This document shows, piece after piece, positions 56,006 through 63,674 of a DNA stretch of 64,000 nt. The notes under the pieces were generated by a model, which worked only from the letters and a program-made list of their open reading frames with translations, ran no database searches and was not told the origin of the DNA. Every line of letters starts with the position of its first letter. Within the stretch, counting starts at the first letter, position 1. The position numbers and the translations under genes were made by a program. This stretch comes from Polaribacter litorisediminis (GTDB lineage Bacteria; Bacteroidota; Bacteroidia; Flavobacteriales; Flavobacteriaceae): assembly GCF_019968605.1 (NCBI RefSeq), contig NZ_CP082966.1, forward strand, positions 669,001 to 733,000, read 5' to 3'.

Positions 56006-56905
56006 ATGAAAATATATAAATCCCATTTCTGGTACAATAATAGCCAAAGAAATGGGATTTTCTTTTTGGTATTACTTATTGTTGTTTTTCAAAGTGCTAT
56101 TGTTTTTGATGTTTTTTCTTCGGATAAAACTGTAGCTATAAATCAATCAAAAATACGTGCGTTTCAAAATCAAATAGATAGTTTAAAGATTATAGAAATA
56201 GAAAATAGAAAACCTAAAATTTATCCCTTTAACCCAAACTATATTACAGACTACAAAGGAGAACAATTAGGCATGTCTTTAGATGAAATTGATCGATTAC
56301 TCGCTTTTAGAAAAACGAATAAATTTATCAATTCAAAAAAGGAATTTCAAAAAGTTACCAAAGTTTCTGATTCTTTATTAGCTAAAATTTCGCCATATTT
56401 TAAGTTTCCAGATTGGGTTGTAAAAAGAAATCAATCTAATAATTCTTCCTCTAAACAAGAATCTAAGTCTTATTTTAAAAAATCTAATAAGGAAATAGTT
56501 TTAACAACCACAGACATCAACAAAGCAACCGCAAAAGATTTGCAAACCATAAACGGAATTGGTCCTGCTTTTTCAGAAAGAATTATTAAGTATCGTTCTA
56601 AATTACAGGGTTTTTCTTTTAACAATCAGTTGTATGAGGTTTGGGGTTTAGAAAAAGAAATAGCAGATAAAGTACTTTTAACTTTTAAAATTGACCAAAA
56701 ACCAGTCATCAAAAAGATAAACATAAACACAGTAACGTTTAAGGAATTGCTAAAAAACCCGTATATAGATTACGATTTATGCATTAAGATTTTTAATTAT
56801 CGAGATGAGGTTGCTGAGCTCCAAAACATATCAGAATTAAAAAACATCAAAGATTTCCCAATAGATAAGTATGCTAGAATAGTACTATATTTGTTGGCAG
56901 AATAA
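56006..56905 (+). CDS. ComEA-like helix-hairpin-helix protein with N-terminal membrane anchor
   Basis: A 299-residue protein with one N-terminal transmembrane segment (about residues 18-36, FFLVLLIVVFQSAIVFDVF), then a helix-hairpin-helix-like region (about 70-125), a linker rich in Ser and Lys, and two more such motifs: ININ/DINKATAKDLQTINGIGPAFSERIIKYR (about 172-199) and ININTVTFKELLKNPYIDYDL (about 244-264). The topology suggests DNA binding outside the cytoplasmic membrane, as for ComEA in DNA uptake. Homologues next to acyl-CoA dehydrogenase and AGCS genes are common in Flavobacteriia. A competence role is inferred. Confidence 0.8.
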   Translation: MKIYKSHFWYNNSQRNGIFFLVLLIVVFQSAIVFDVFSSDKTVAINQSKIRAFQNQIDSLKIIEIENRKPKIYPFNPNYITDYKGEQLGMSLDEIDRLLAFRKTNKFINSKKEFQKVTKVSDSLLAKISPYFKFPDWVVKRNQSNNSSSKQESKSYFKKSNKEIVLTTTDINKATAKDLQTINGIGPAFSERIIKYRSKLQGFSFNNQLYEVWGLEKEIADKVLLTFKIDQKPVIKKININTVTFKELLKNPYIDYDLCIKIFNYRDEVAELQNISELKNIKDFPIDKYARIVLYLLAE

Positions 56906-56925
56906 ATAACTCAAATTCGTAATTA

Positions 56926-58092
56926 ATGAATAGCATGTATTTTACTGAAGAGCATGAAGCATTTCGCCAAAGTTTTAAAGATTTTTTACAAAAAGAAGTA
57001 GTTCCACACATCGAAAAATGGGAAAAAAATGGTTCGATAGAACGTTTCATTTGGAAAAAGTTTGGGGAAATGGGGTATTTCGGATTGTCAACTCCAGAAG
57101 AATTCGGAGGAATGGATCTCGATCTTTTTTACACCGTAATATTTTTAGAAGAATTACAGAAAATTAATTCCGGCGGATTTGCAGCTGCCATGTGGGCACA
57201 CGAATATTTAGCAATGACCCACTTAAATAAAGAGGGTGATGATTTTATTAAAAATAAATATTTAGTTCCAAGTGTAGAAGGAGATATGATAGGGTGTTTA
57301 TGCATCACAGAACCTTTTGGAGGCTCTGATGTTGCTGGAATGCGCTCTACAGCAATTAAGAAAGGGGACAAATATATTTTAAACGGGTCAAAAACATTCA
57401 TTACCAACGGTGTTCATTCAGATTATTTAGTAGTTGCTGCAAAAACTGATCCTTCAGAGAAGTATAAAGGAATTAGTATGTTTGTAGTAGATAGAAGTTC
57501 AAAAGGAGTATCTGCAACAATGTTAAATAAACTAGGTTGGAAAGCAAGTGATACAGGAGAAATTGCTTTTGATAACGTAGAGATTCCGGTTTCAAATTTA
57601 TTAGGAGAAGAAGGCAAAGGCTTTCCGTACATTATGCAACATTTTGCTTCAGAACGTTTAATTATGGGAGTAAATGCGCATGCTAGAGCAGAATTTGCTT
57701 TAGAATATGCAATCAATTATATGCACGAGCGCACTGCTTTTGGTAAATCTTTGGATAAATTTCAAGCATTACGCCATAAAATAGCCGAAATGGCGAGTAG
57801 AGTAGATATGTGTAAAGAATATAATTACTCCATTGCCAAACGCTTAAATGATGGTCATTATGTTGTAAAAGAAGCAAGTATGTCTAAATTGTTATCCACT
57901 AAAATGGCAGATGAAGTAATTTATGACGCTTTACAAATGTTAGGTGGGTATGGTTATATGGAAGAATATCCTATGGCGCGTTTGTTAAGAGACAGTAGAT
58001 TAGGCCCAATCGGAGGCGGAACCTCTGAAATCTTAAAAGAGATTATCGCAAAAATGGTTATTGATAAAAAAGAATATAAACCAGCAACGTAA
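56926..58092 (+). CDS. Acyl-CoA dehydrogenase
   Basis: A 388-residue flavoprotein that oxidises acyl-CoA to trans-2-enoyl-CoA with FAD. Visible are the N-terminal helical domain (FTEEHEAFRQSFKDFLQKEV), CITEPFGGSDVAGMRSTAIK (about 125-144), GSKTFITNGVHSD, and the C-terminal helical domain HERTAFGKSLDKFQALRHKIAEM and GGYGYMEEYPMARLLRDSR. Where medium-chain enzymes have the catalytic Glu in YEGT, this one has IGGGT, as in LCAD/isovaleryl-type enzymes that place the Glu elsewhere. The first ATG (56926) and the ATG three codons later are both possible. The last 14 codons and following bases are the first unit of the tandem array that continues downstream. Confidence 0.92.
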   Translation: MNSMYFTEEHEAFRQSFKDFLQKEVVPHIEKWEKNGSIERFIWKKFGEMGYFGLSTPEEFGGMDLDLFYTVIFLEELQKINSGGFAAAMWAHEYLAMTHLNKEGDDFIKNKYLVPSVEGDMIGCLCITEPFGGSDVAGMRSTAIKKGDKYILNGSKTFITNGVHSDYLVVAAKTDPSEKYKGISMFVVDRSSKGVSATMLNKLGWKASDTGEIAFDNVEIPVSNLLGEEGKGFPYIMQHFASERLIMGVNAHARAEFALEYAINYMHERTAFGKSLDKFQALRHKIAEMASRVDMCKEYNYSIAKRLNDGHYVVKEASMSKLLSTKMADEVIYDALQMLGGYGYMEEYPMARLLRDSRLGPIGGGTSEILKEIIAKMVIDKKEYKPAT

Positions 58093-58443
58093 TTATAGTC
58101 AGCTGATTCTTTTTGCGAAAATCATTCTGATTCGCAAAAATGGTTATTGACAAAAAGGAGTATAAACCAGCAACTTAATTATAATGAGGTAATTATTTTT
58201 TGCGAAAATCATTTTGATTCGCAAAAATGGTTATTGACAAAAAGGAGTATAAACCAGCAACTTAATTATAATGAGGTGATTACTTTTTGCGAAAATCATT
58301 TTTGATTCGGAAAAAAAATCATCGATAAAAAGGATTATAAACCAACAACTTAATTATAATGAGGTAATTACTTTTTGCGAAAATCATTTTTGATTCGGAA
58401 AAAATAGTTATTGATATAAAGTGTTGTAAATCTTGTGCTTAAT
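58047..58443 (+). repeat. Tandem array of gene 3' ends, ~87-base units
   Basis: Units start at 58047 (inside the acyl-CoA dehydrogenase gene), 58133, 58220, 58308 and 58396 (partial). Each unit holds the last ~14 codons plus stop of the dehydrogenase and a trailer with TTTTTGCGAA...TTCGCAAAAA (a 10-base inverted repeat in the early units). Units 1 and 2 encode exactly the gene's own C-terminus KMVIDKKEYKPAT with four differences, all at third codon positions; unit 3 encodes KKIIDKKDYKPTT; unit 4 reads KIVIDIKCCKSCA and then stops. So these are diverged gene ends, not simple slippage copies. There are no spacers, so it is not a CRISPR. Confidence 0.85.
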
Positions 58444-58473
58444 CTTCTGAAATCAAATTTATTGTAAAACATC

Positions 58474-58510
58474 ATCCTGCAAGTATTCCAAAAACTTGCA
58501 GGATTTTTTT
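58474..58510 (+). terminator. Rho-independent terminator
   Basis: ATCCTGCAAGT (58474-58484) pairs with ACTTGCAGGAT (58494-58504), nine-base loop, then seven T's. It lies after the last unit of the gene-end array and probably ends the acyl-CoA dehydrogenase transcript. Confidence 0.9.
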
Positions 58511-58544
58511 AACTTTGAACATGGAAAACTTAATGTTTTTTTAA

Positions 58545-58653
58545 GGGCGTTCCTTTATCTTGAAAGGATTCAAGATAAAGGTCGGGCTTTCACTACTCGC
58601 TTTTTTTATGAAAAATAAAAAAGAGCTCAAACAAACCGTTCAATCCCTAACGC
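58545..58653 (+). repeat. Structured GGGCGTT...CCCTAACGC element
   Basis: The 109-base segment starts GGGCGTT and ends CCCTAACGC, whose GCGTT/AACGC ends can pair. Inside are a perfect 12-base stem CCTTTATCTTGA (58552-58563) with TCAAGATAAAGG (58570-58581), the phrase GGTCGGGCTTTCACTACTCGC, and an A/T-rich stem closed by GC pairs (about 58599-58626). From memory, the frame GGGCGTT - stem - GGTCGGGCT - stem - AATCCCTAACG recurs in many intergenic regions of Flavobacteriia with variable stems, so it is probably a dispersed structured repeat or RNA. No protein is encoded. Confidence 0.6.
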
Positions 58654-58688
58654 AAATTGAGTGTTTAAAAATAAATTGCAAATTTTAA

Positions 58689-58718
58689 TTTGTAGTAAGT
58701 ATTTAATAATTACATTTG
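58689..58718 (+). promoter_or_regulatory. Promoter of rpsU
   Basis: TTTG (58689-58692), 18-base spacer, TACATTTG (58711-58718): a full match to the Bacteroidota sigma-A-type promoter. It gives a leader of about 67 bases before the rpsU start. Confidence 0.8.
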
Positions 58719-58774
58719 CAGTCCAAAAAATAAACCAATAGTTTAAGGACTATACAAAATATAAAGATACGATG

Positions 58775-58784
58775 AAGGGAGGTG
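58775..58784 (+). promoter_or_regulatory. Strong Shine-Dalgarno sequence of rpsU
   Basis: AAGGGAGGTG is placed 7 bases before the ATG at 58792. Shine-Dalgarno sequences are rare in this window, as in Bacteroidota generally. In Flavobacterium, bS21 helps to hide the anti-Shine-Dalgarno of 16S rRNA, and a strong site on rpsU allows ribosomes lacking bS21 to translate it preferentially (established for F. johnsoniae). Confidence 0.85.
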
Positions 58785-58791
58785 CCAACAT

Positions 58792-58989
58792 ATGTTAATT
58801 ATACCAATTAAAGAAGGAGAGAATATAGATAGAGCTTTAAAGCGTTACAAAAGAAAATTTGATCGTACAAAAACGATGAAAAACTTACGTGCAAGAAAGA
58901 ACTTTACAAAGCCGTCAGTAGCAAAAAGAGCTCAAAACATTAAAGCCTCTTATGTACAAAGATTAAGAACACAAGAAGAAGTAGGTTAA
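58792..58989 (+). CDS. rpsU: 30S ribosomal protein bS21
   Basis: A 65-residue basic protein beginning MLIIPIKEGENIDRALKRYKRKFDRTKTM, the standard bS21 pattern, with the C-terminal Arg/Lys-rich tail. It sits near the anti-Shine-Dalgarno end of 16S rRNA in the small subunit. It has its own promoter, a strong Shine-Dalgarno site that probably provides autoregulation, and its own terminator, so it is a single-gene unit separate from the recombinase gene downstream. Confidence 0.97.
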   Translation: MLIIPIKEGENIDRALKRYKRKFDRTKTMKNLRARKNFTKPSVAKRAQNIKASYVQRLRTQEEVG

Positions 58990-59090
58990 AGGAACTTAAT
59001 TTTGAGTAGTTTTTAAAGAAACCATCAACATGATAAGTGCAATGAATTCCTAACTTTTTGAGGAATTTTTACTGAAAATTTTACAATATT

Positions 59091-59124
59091 AAACTCGTAT
59101 TGATTTTTCAATACGAGTTTTTTT
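59091..59124 (+). terminator. Rho-independent terminator of rpsU
   Basis: AAACTCGTATTG (59091-59102) pairs perfectly with CAATACGAGTTT (59109-59120), six-base loop, followed by T's. Confidence 0.92.
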
Positions 59125-59175
59125 ATGCGCTATTTTTTGTAAATTTACATTTATTTATAACCAATAACTCCTATT

Positions 59176-60063
59176 TTGATAGAAGCATTTCTAGATTATT
59201 TATCATTTGAAAAGAAATATTCTGACAACACAGTTACGGCGTATAAGAACGATTTAATATCATTTGCGGAATTTATTCAGATACAATTCGACCAAAAAGA
59301 ATTAATAGAGGTTCATTATCCTCAAATTAGAAGTTGGATCGTTTCTCTTGTCGATGCTGAAATTTCGAATAGAACTATTAACAGAAAAGTTAGTTCATTA
59401 AAATCATTTTATAAATTTCTTCAAAAGAGCGAACAAATAACAATAAATCCACTTTCAAAACATAAAGCTTTAAAAGTATCTAAAAAAGTTCAGGTACCAT
59501 TTAGTGCTAAAGAAGTAAAATCGGTACTCGATGTACATCATGCAGAAAACGATTTTATAGCAGTAAGAAATAAGTTAATGGTAGAATTATTTTATTCTAC
59601 AGGCATAAGAAGAATAGAGCTCATCAATATAAAAGAAAGTGACATTAGTTTTTCTAACAAAACAATTAAAGTTTTAGGAAAAAGAAATAAAGAACGTTTT
59701 GTGCCACTTTTGCAAAGCGTTTTAAGTACTCTAAAAAAATATTTAGAATTAAAGGTAGAATTTTCTAAGGATTTAGATGATCTTTTTATCACAAAAAAAG
59801 GAAATAAAATTTACGAAACGCTTGTATACAGAATTATAAATTTGTACTTTAGTAGAGTCTCTTCAAAGGTGAAAAAGAGTCCTCATATTTTGAGACATTC
59901 CTTTGCTACTCACTTGTTAAACGAAGGGGCAGATTTAAATTCGGTTAAAGAATTGCTAGGGCATTCTAGTTTAGCCTCCACTCAAGTCTATACTCACAAT
60001 AGTCTTGAGGCCATTAAAAAAGTGTATAACCAAGCTCATCCTAGGAGCAATAAAAAAGAGTAA
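59176..60063 (+). CDS. Tyrosine recombinase, XerC/XerD family
   Basis: A 295-residue tyrosine recombinase with an N-terminal SAM-like core-binding domain (about 1-85) and the catalytic domain carrying Arg145 (TGIRRIEL), Lys169, His237-x-x-Arg240 (HILRHSFATH), His263 (LGHSSLAST) and Tyr272 (VYTH). It should resolve chromosome dimers at dif together with a partner recombinase. It uses a TTG start at 59176 because no ATG precedes the conserved N-terminus IEAFLDYLSFEKKYSDNTV. The setting rpsU - xer - hpf - tRNA - tuf is a conserved arrangement in Flavobacteriia, so it is a housekeeping gene, not a mobile-element integrase. Whether it should be named xerC or xerD is not settled here. Confidence 0.92.
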   Translation: MIEAFLDYLSFEKKYSDNTVTAYKNDLISFAEFIQIQFDQKELIEVHYPQIRSWIVSLVDAEISNRTINRKVSSLKSFYKFLQKSEQITINPLSKHKALKVSKKVQVPFSAKEVKSVLDVHHAENDFIAVRNKLMVELFYSTGIRRIELINIKESDISFSNKTIKVLGKRNKERFVPLLQSVLSTLKKYLELKVEFSKDLDDLFITKKGNKIYETLVYRIINLYFSRVSSKVKKSPHILRHSFATHLLNEGADLNSVKELLGHSSLASTQVYTHNSLEAIKKVYNQAHPRSNKKE

Positions 60064-60066
60064 CTT

Positions 60067-60375
60067 ATGAAAGTATTCACACAGTCAGTTAATTTCAACG
60101 CAGACAAAGAGTTAGTAGCCTTTGTAGAGAACAAAGTTGGTGCATTAGTAAAGTATCATGATAAAATTGTTGATGCAGAGGTGTTTTTAAAAGTTCAAAA
60201 AACAAGTGATAAGGAAAATAAAATCACCGAAGTAAAAATAAATATTCCAGGTAACGAGTTGATTGTAAAAAGAGAAACAAAAACCTTTGAAGAAGGTATT
60301 AACACTGCGGTAGACAATTTAAAAAGACAATTAAAAAAGTCAAAAGAAAAGCTTCGAGATTCTCTTATTTCATAA
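60067..60375 (+). CDS. hpf: Ribosome hibernation-promoting factor, short form (HPF/RaiA)
   Basis: A 102-residue protein of the HPF/YfiA family: MKVFTQSVNFNADKELVAFVENKV at the start, ADVFLK-type strands (VDAEVFLKVQK) and a C-terminal basic helix (DNLKRQLKKSKEKLRD). It binds the 30S decoding region during stationary phase. It lacks the C-terminal dimerisation domain of long HPF. It starts three bases after the recombinase stop, so they are cotranscribed. Confidence 0.9.
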   Translation: MKVFTQSVNFNADKELVAFVENKVGALVKYHDKIVDAEVFLKVQKTSDKENKITEVKINIPGNELIVKRETKTFEEGINTAVDNLKRQLKKSKEKLRDSLIS

Positions 60376-60411
60376 AAAGTAAAAAAAAAGTAAAAAAATA
60401 ATTATAAAAAG

Positions 60412-60442
60412 TTTTAGAATATAAAAAAACTTTATACATTTG
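60412..60442 (+). promoter_or_regulatory. Promoter of the tRNA-tuf transcript
   Basis: TTTT (60412-60415), 19-base spacer, TACATTTG (60435-60442) followed by CAATCC. The -7 box is an exact match. It precedes tRNA-Thr by about 41 bases and probably drives the tRNA genes and tuf. Confidence 0.75.
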
Positions 60443-60483
60443 CAATCCGTTAGAAATAGCGGGTTGTTTTTTTGCAGCAGAAA

Positions 60484-60557
60484 GCCGATGTAGCTCAGCT
60501 GGCTAGAGCAGCTGATTTGTAATCAGCAGGTCGTGGGTTCGAGTCCCTCCATCGGCT
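60484..60557 (+). tRNA. tRNA-Thr (anticodon TGT)
   Basis: A cloverleaf with acceptor stem GCCGATG/CATCGGC, discriminator T, D-loop with AGCTCAGCTGG, anticodon TGT in a CTGAT/ATCAG stem, and GGTTCGAGTCC in the T arm. CCA is not encoded. Confidence 0.95.
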
Positions 60558-60597
60558 CAAAAGCAAAAAATATAGTTCATTGAAATAGTAAATTTAA

Positions 60598-60679
60598 GGG
60601 GAGATACTCAAGCGGCCAACGAGGACGGACTGTAACTCCGTTGACTACGTCTTCGCAGGTTCGAATCCTGCTCTCCCCA
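60598..60679 (+). tRNA. tRNA-Tyr (anticodon GTA)
   Basis: Acceptor GGGGAGA/TCTCCCC, discriminator A, anticodon GTA, a long variable arm as expected for class II tRNA-Tyr, and T arm AGGTTCGAATCCT. Length 82 bases, CCA not encoded. Confidence 0.95.
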
Positions 60680-60693
60680 CAAATTTACATATT

Positions 60694-60766
60694 GCGAAAG
60701 TAGCTCAGTTGGTAGAGCGTCAGCCTTCCAAGCTGAATGTCGCCGGTTCGAACCCGGTCTTTCGCT
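60694..60766 (+). tRNA. tRNA-Gly (anticodon TCC)
   Basis: Acceptor GCGAAAG/CTTTCGC, discriminator T, anticodon TCC in a CAGCC/AGCTG-type stem, T arm CCGGTTCGAACCCGG. The 134 bases after it up to the next tRNA hold no gene. Confidence 0.95.
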
Positions 60767-60900
60767 CTAAGAGTTTTTGTTTTAAATATAAGTTTCGTGG
60801 CATAAGAACGTTACTTTAATGCAAAACAAAAGGCAAGTTGATAAATTTACGTAAGGCATGCTTAAGTTATTTTTAGTATTCCTTTATAAATAATCAGTAA

Positions 60901-60973
60901 GCCGGTGTAGCTCAGTCGGTAGAGCGCATCCTTGGTAGGGATGAGGTCGTGGGTTCAAATCCCATCGCTGGCT
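60901..60973 (+). tRNA. tRNA-Thr (anticodon GGT)
   Basis: Acceptor GCCGGTG with CGCTGGC (two G-T pairs), discriminator T, anticodon GGT in a CATCC/GGATG stem, T arm GGGTTCAAATCCC. It is the second threonine tRNA of the cluster, 61 bases before tuf. Confidence 0.95.
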
Positions 60974-61034
60974 CATTAAAAACGTATTAATTAGACACTA
61001 AATATATTTAAACTAAGAATTAAAATCAATAATT

Positions 61035-62222
61035 ATGGCAAAAGGAACTTTTGACCGTTCGAAACCACACTTAAACATTGGTACTATCGGACACGTAGAT
61101 CACGGTAAAACAACTTTAACTGCGGCTATTACTAAAGTATTAGCTGATGCAGGATTCTCTGAAGCTAGATCTTTTGATCAGATTGATAACGCTCCAGAAG
61201 AAAAAGAAAGAGGTATTACAATTAACACTTCTCACGTTGAGTATCAAACAGCAAATCGTCATTACGCACACGTTGACTGTCCAGGTCACGCGGATTACGT
61301 AAAGAACATGGTTACGGGTGCTGCTCAAATGGATGGAGCAATTTTAGTTGTTGCTGCAACAGACGGACCAATGCCACAAACTCGCGAACATATCCTTTTA
61401 GGACGCCAAGTAGGTATTCCTCGTATAGTAGTATTCATGAATAAAGTGGATATGGTTGATGATGAAGAATTAATCGAATTAGTTGATATGGAAGTAAGAG
61501 AATTACTTTCTTTCTATGAATATGATGGAGATAATGGACCTGTAATTGCTGGTTCAGCTTTAGGTGCATTGAACGGAGAGCAAAAATGGGTTGATACCGT
61601 TTTAGAATTAATGGCTGCTGTAGATGATTGGATTGAAGAGCCTTTAAGAGAAATTGATAAAACTTTCTTAATGCCAGTTGAAGATGTATTTTCTATCACT
61701 GGTCGTGGAACTGTTGCTACAGGTCGTATCGAAACAGGTATTGCGAATACAGGAGATGCAGTAGATATTATTGGTATGGGTGCTGAGAAATTAGTTTCTA
61801 CTATTACTGGTATTGAAATGTTCCGTCAAATCTTAAATAGAGGTGAAGCAGGAGATAATGCAGGAATCTTATTAAGAGGTATTGCAAAAGAAGATATTAA
61901 AAGAGGTATGGTAATCTGTAAGCCAGGTTCTGTAACACCACACGCTAAGTTTAAAGCTGAGGTTTATGTTCTTAAAAAAGAAGAAGGTGGTCGTCATACT
62001 CCATTCCATAACAACTATCGTCCGCAGTTCTATGTAAGAACTACAGATGTAACAGGTACTATTAATTTACCAGCAGGTGTTGAAATGGTAATGCCAGGAG
62101 ACAACTTAACAATCACTGTAGATTTACATCAAGCAATTGCCTTAAATGTTGGTTTACGTTTTGCAATCCGTGAAGGTGGTAGAACTGTAGGTGCAGGTCA
62201 AGTAACTGAATTATTAGACTAA
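61035..62222 (+). CDS. tuf: Elongation factor Tu
   Basis: EF-Tu brings aminoacyl-tRNA to the ribosome as a GTP complex. The 395-residue protein has the P-loop GHVDHGKT at residues 18-25, switch region [17 protein letters not shown] (G3) and NKVD (G4), and domains 2 and 3 with the typical C-terminus [10 protein letters not shown]. The codon use is more C-rich at CGT, GGT and ATC codons than in neighbouring genes, as expected for high expression. It lies after four tRNA genes and before tRNA-Trp, secE and nusG, the usual bacterial order. Confidence 0.99.
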   Translation: MAKGTFDRSKPHLNIGTIGHVDHGKTTLTAAITKVLADAGFSEARSFDQIDNAPEEKERGITINTSHVEYQTANRHYAHVDCPGHADYVKNMVTGAAQMDGAILVVAATDGPMPQTREHILLGRQVGIPRIVVFMNKVDMVDDEELIELVDMEVRELLSFYEYDGDNGPVIAGSALGALNGEQKWVDTVLELMAAVDDWIEEPLREIDKTFLMPVEDVFSITGRGTVATGRIETGIANTGDAVDIIGMGAEKLVSTITGIEMFRQILNRGEAGDNAGILLRGIAKEDIKRGMVICKPGSVTPHAKFKAEVYVLKKEEGGRHTPFHNNYRPQFYVRTTDVTGTINLPAGVEMVMPGDNLTITVDLHQAIALNVGLRFAIREGGRTVGAGQVTELLD

Positions 62223-62252
62223 TAAGTCATTAGTTTATTAATAAAATAAATA

Positions 62253-62283
62253 AAAGGTATTCCGTTTTTAACGGAATACCTTT
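62253..62283 (+). terminator. Terminator-like hairpin after tuf
   Basis: AAAGGTATTCCGTT (62253-62266) pairs perfectly with AACGGAATACCTTT (62270-62283), three-base loop, with little further T tract. It may attenuate rather than fully stop transcription into tRNA-Trp and secE. Confidence 0.8.
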
Positions 62284-62298
62284 ATCAATGAATAAAAT

Positions 62299-62370
62299 AC
62301 GGGCGTAGTTCAGCGGTAGAGCACTGGTCTCCAAAACCAGCTGTCGGGAGTTCGAATCTCTCCGCCCGTG
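62299..62370 (+). tRNA. tRNA-Trp (anticodon CCA)
   Basis: Acceptor ACGGGCG/CGCCCGT, discriminator G, anticodon CCA in a CTGGT/ACCAG stem, T arm GAGTTCGAATCTC. It lies 20 bases before secE. Confidence 0.95.
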
Positions 62371-62390
62371 CAATAAAACATAAAAGAAAA

Positions 62391-62588
62391 ATGAAATTTA
62401 TACAATATATCAAAGATTCTTTTGACGAGTTAAGCAACCACATGACGTGGATCTCAAAAGAAGATGCTCAAAAAACAACTGTAACTGTAGCTGTATTTAC
62501 AATTCTGTTTGCATTGGCAGTAGCTGGTATAGACTATGTTTTTCAATCTGGGTTAGATAATTTTTTCGAAATGTTTAAATCCAATTAA
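62391..62588 (+). CDS. secE: Preprotein translocase subunit SecE
   Basis: A 65-residue single-helix membrane protein: an amphipathic N-terminal part MKFIQYIKDSFDELSNHMTWISKEDAQKTTV, then a transmembrane helix (about residues 32-52). It stabilises SecY in the translocon. Short SecE with one helix is standard outside the enterobacteria. nusG follows after two bases. Confidence 0.95.
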   Translation: MKFIQYIKDSFDELSNHMTWISKEDAQKTTVTVAVFTILFALAVAGIDYVFQSGLDNFFEMFKSN

Positions 62589-62590
62589 TA

Positions 62591-63142
62591 ATGGCAACTG
62601 ATTCAGTAATGAAATGGTATGTTGTTAGAGCCATTGGAGGACAAGAAAATAAAGTAAAAGCATACATAGAAACAGAAATTTCTAGAGTAGGCTTATCAGA
62701 TTACGTGAGTCAGGTAATTGTGCCTACTGAAAAAGTAGTGCAAATTAGAAATGGAAAAAAAGTAAACAGAGAAAGAGCCTTTTTTCCTGGTTATATTATG
62801 ATTGAAGCGAATCTTTCAGGAGAAGTACCGCACGTAATTAAAGGGATAACAGGTGTTATAGGTTTTTTGGGTGAAGTAAAAGGTGGGGAACCTGTACCGA
62901 TGCGTAAGTCTGAAGTAAATAGAATGTTAGGTAAGGTCGATGAGCTTTCTATACAAGATGAAAATATGGCAATTCCTTTTAATATAGGGGAAACTGTTAA
63001 AGTTGTAGATGGTCCTTTTAATGGATTTGACGGAACCATAGAAAAAGTAAACGAAGAAAAGCGTAAACTTGAAGTGATGGTAAAGATTTTCGGAAGAAAA
63101 ACACCATTAGAATTAAGTTATATGCAAGTAGAAAAGATATAA
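62591..63142 (+). CDS. nusG: Transcription termination/antitermination factor NusG
   Basis: A 183-residue protein with an N-terminal NGN domain (MKWYVVRAIGGQENKVKAYIE; FFPGYIMIEA at about 61-70) and a C-terminal KOW domain (FNIGETVKVVDGPFNGFDGTIEKVN, about 133-157). It binds RNA polymerase and couples it to ribosomes or Rho. It is located between secE and rplK as usual; 74 bases separate it from rplK. Confidence 0.97.
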   Translation: MATDSVMKWYVVRAIGGQENKVKAYIETEISRVGLSDYVSQVIVPTEKVVQIRNGKKVNRERAFFPGYIMIEANLSGEVPHVIKGITGVIGFLGEVKGGEPVPMRKSEVNRMLGKVDELSIQDENMAIPFNIGETVKVVDGPFNGFDGTIEKVNEEKRKLEVMVKIFGRKTPLELSYMQVEKI

Positions 63143-63216
63143 TTGTTACACAAATATATAGAACGATTTGTTTTTAGCTTCCAAATAAAATCAAATCATC
63201 ATTAAACATTTTTAAA

Positions 63217-63654
63217 ATGGCAAAAGAAGTTAGTAAAGTAGTTAAGTTACAAGTAAAGGGAGGCGCAGCGAATCCATCGCCGCCGGTTGGACCTGCTTTG
63301 GGTGCTGCTGGTGTTAACATTATGGAGTTCTGTAAACAGTTCAATGCAAGAACGCAAGACAAACAAGGTAAAGTTTTACCTGTTGTTATTACTGTTTTCA
63401 AAGATAAATCATTCGATTTTATTGTAAAGACTCCTCCTGCAGCAGTTCAGTTACTAGAGGTAGCCAAAATTAAAAAGGGTTCAGGTGAACCAAACAGAAA
63501 GAAAGTAGCATCGGTTACTTGGGATCAAATTAAAGTAATTGCAGAAGATAAAATGGTAGATTTAAATGCCTTTGAAATTTCTTCAGCAATGCGTATGATT
63601 GCAGGTACAGCACGTTCTATGGGTTTAACAGTTAAAGGTGATGCACCAGCATAA
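63217..63654 (+). CDS. rplK: 50S ribosomal protein uL11
   Basis: A 145-residue protein with [21 protein letters not shown] at the N-terminus (the loop bound by thiostrepton-type antibiotics) and the RNA-binding C-terminal domain ending [17 protein letters not shown]. It forms the GTPase-associated stalk base with 23S rRNA. It is followed 20 bases later by rplA. Confidence 0.98.
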   Translation: MAKEVSKVVKLQVKGGAANPSPPVGPALGAAGVNIMEFCKQFNARTQDKQGKVLPVVITVFKDKSFDFIVKTPPAAVQLLEVAKIKKGSGEPNRKKVASVTWDQIKVIAEDKMVDLNAFEISSAMRMIAGTARSMGLTVKGDAPA

Positions 63655-63674
63655 GCTTTATAAAAAGTAGCAAA

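Noticed and set aside
58047..58443. Reading the ~87-base tandem units as a CRISPR array
   Set aside because: Units are contiguous without unique spacers, contain codons of the neighbouring gene, and no cas gene is present.
59176..60063. Reading the tyrosine recombinase plus neighbouring tRNA genes as an integrated mobile element
   Set aside because: The recombinase is of the housekeeping Xer type in the usual rpsU-xer-hpf-tRNA-tuf order; no cargo genes and no duplicated tRNA end were seen.
60376..62300. Possible rRNA operon around the tRNA cluster
   Set aside because: Only tRNA genes and tuf are present; no 16S, 23S or 5S sequence is recognisable.
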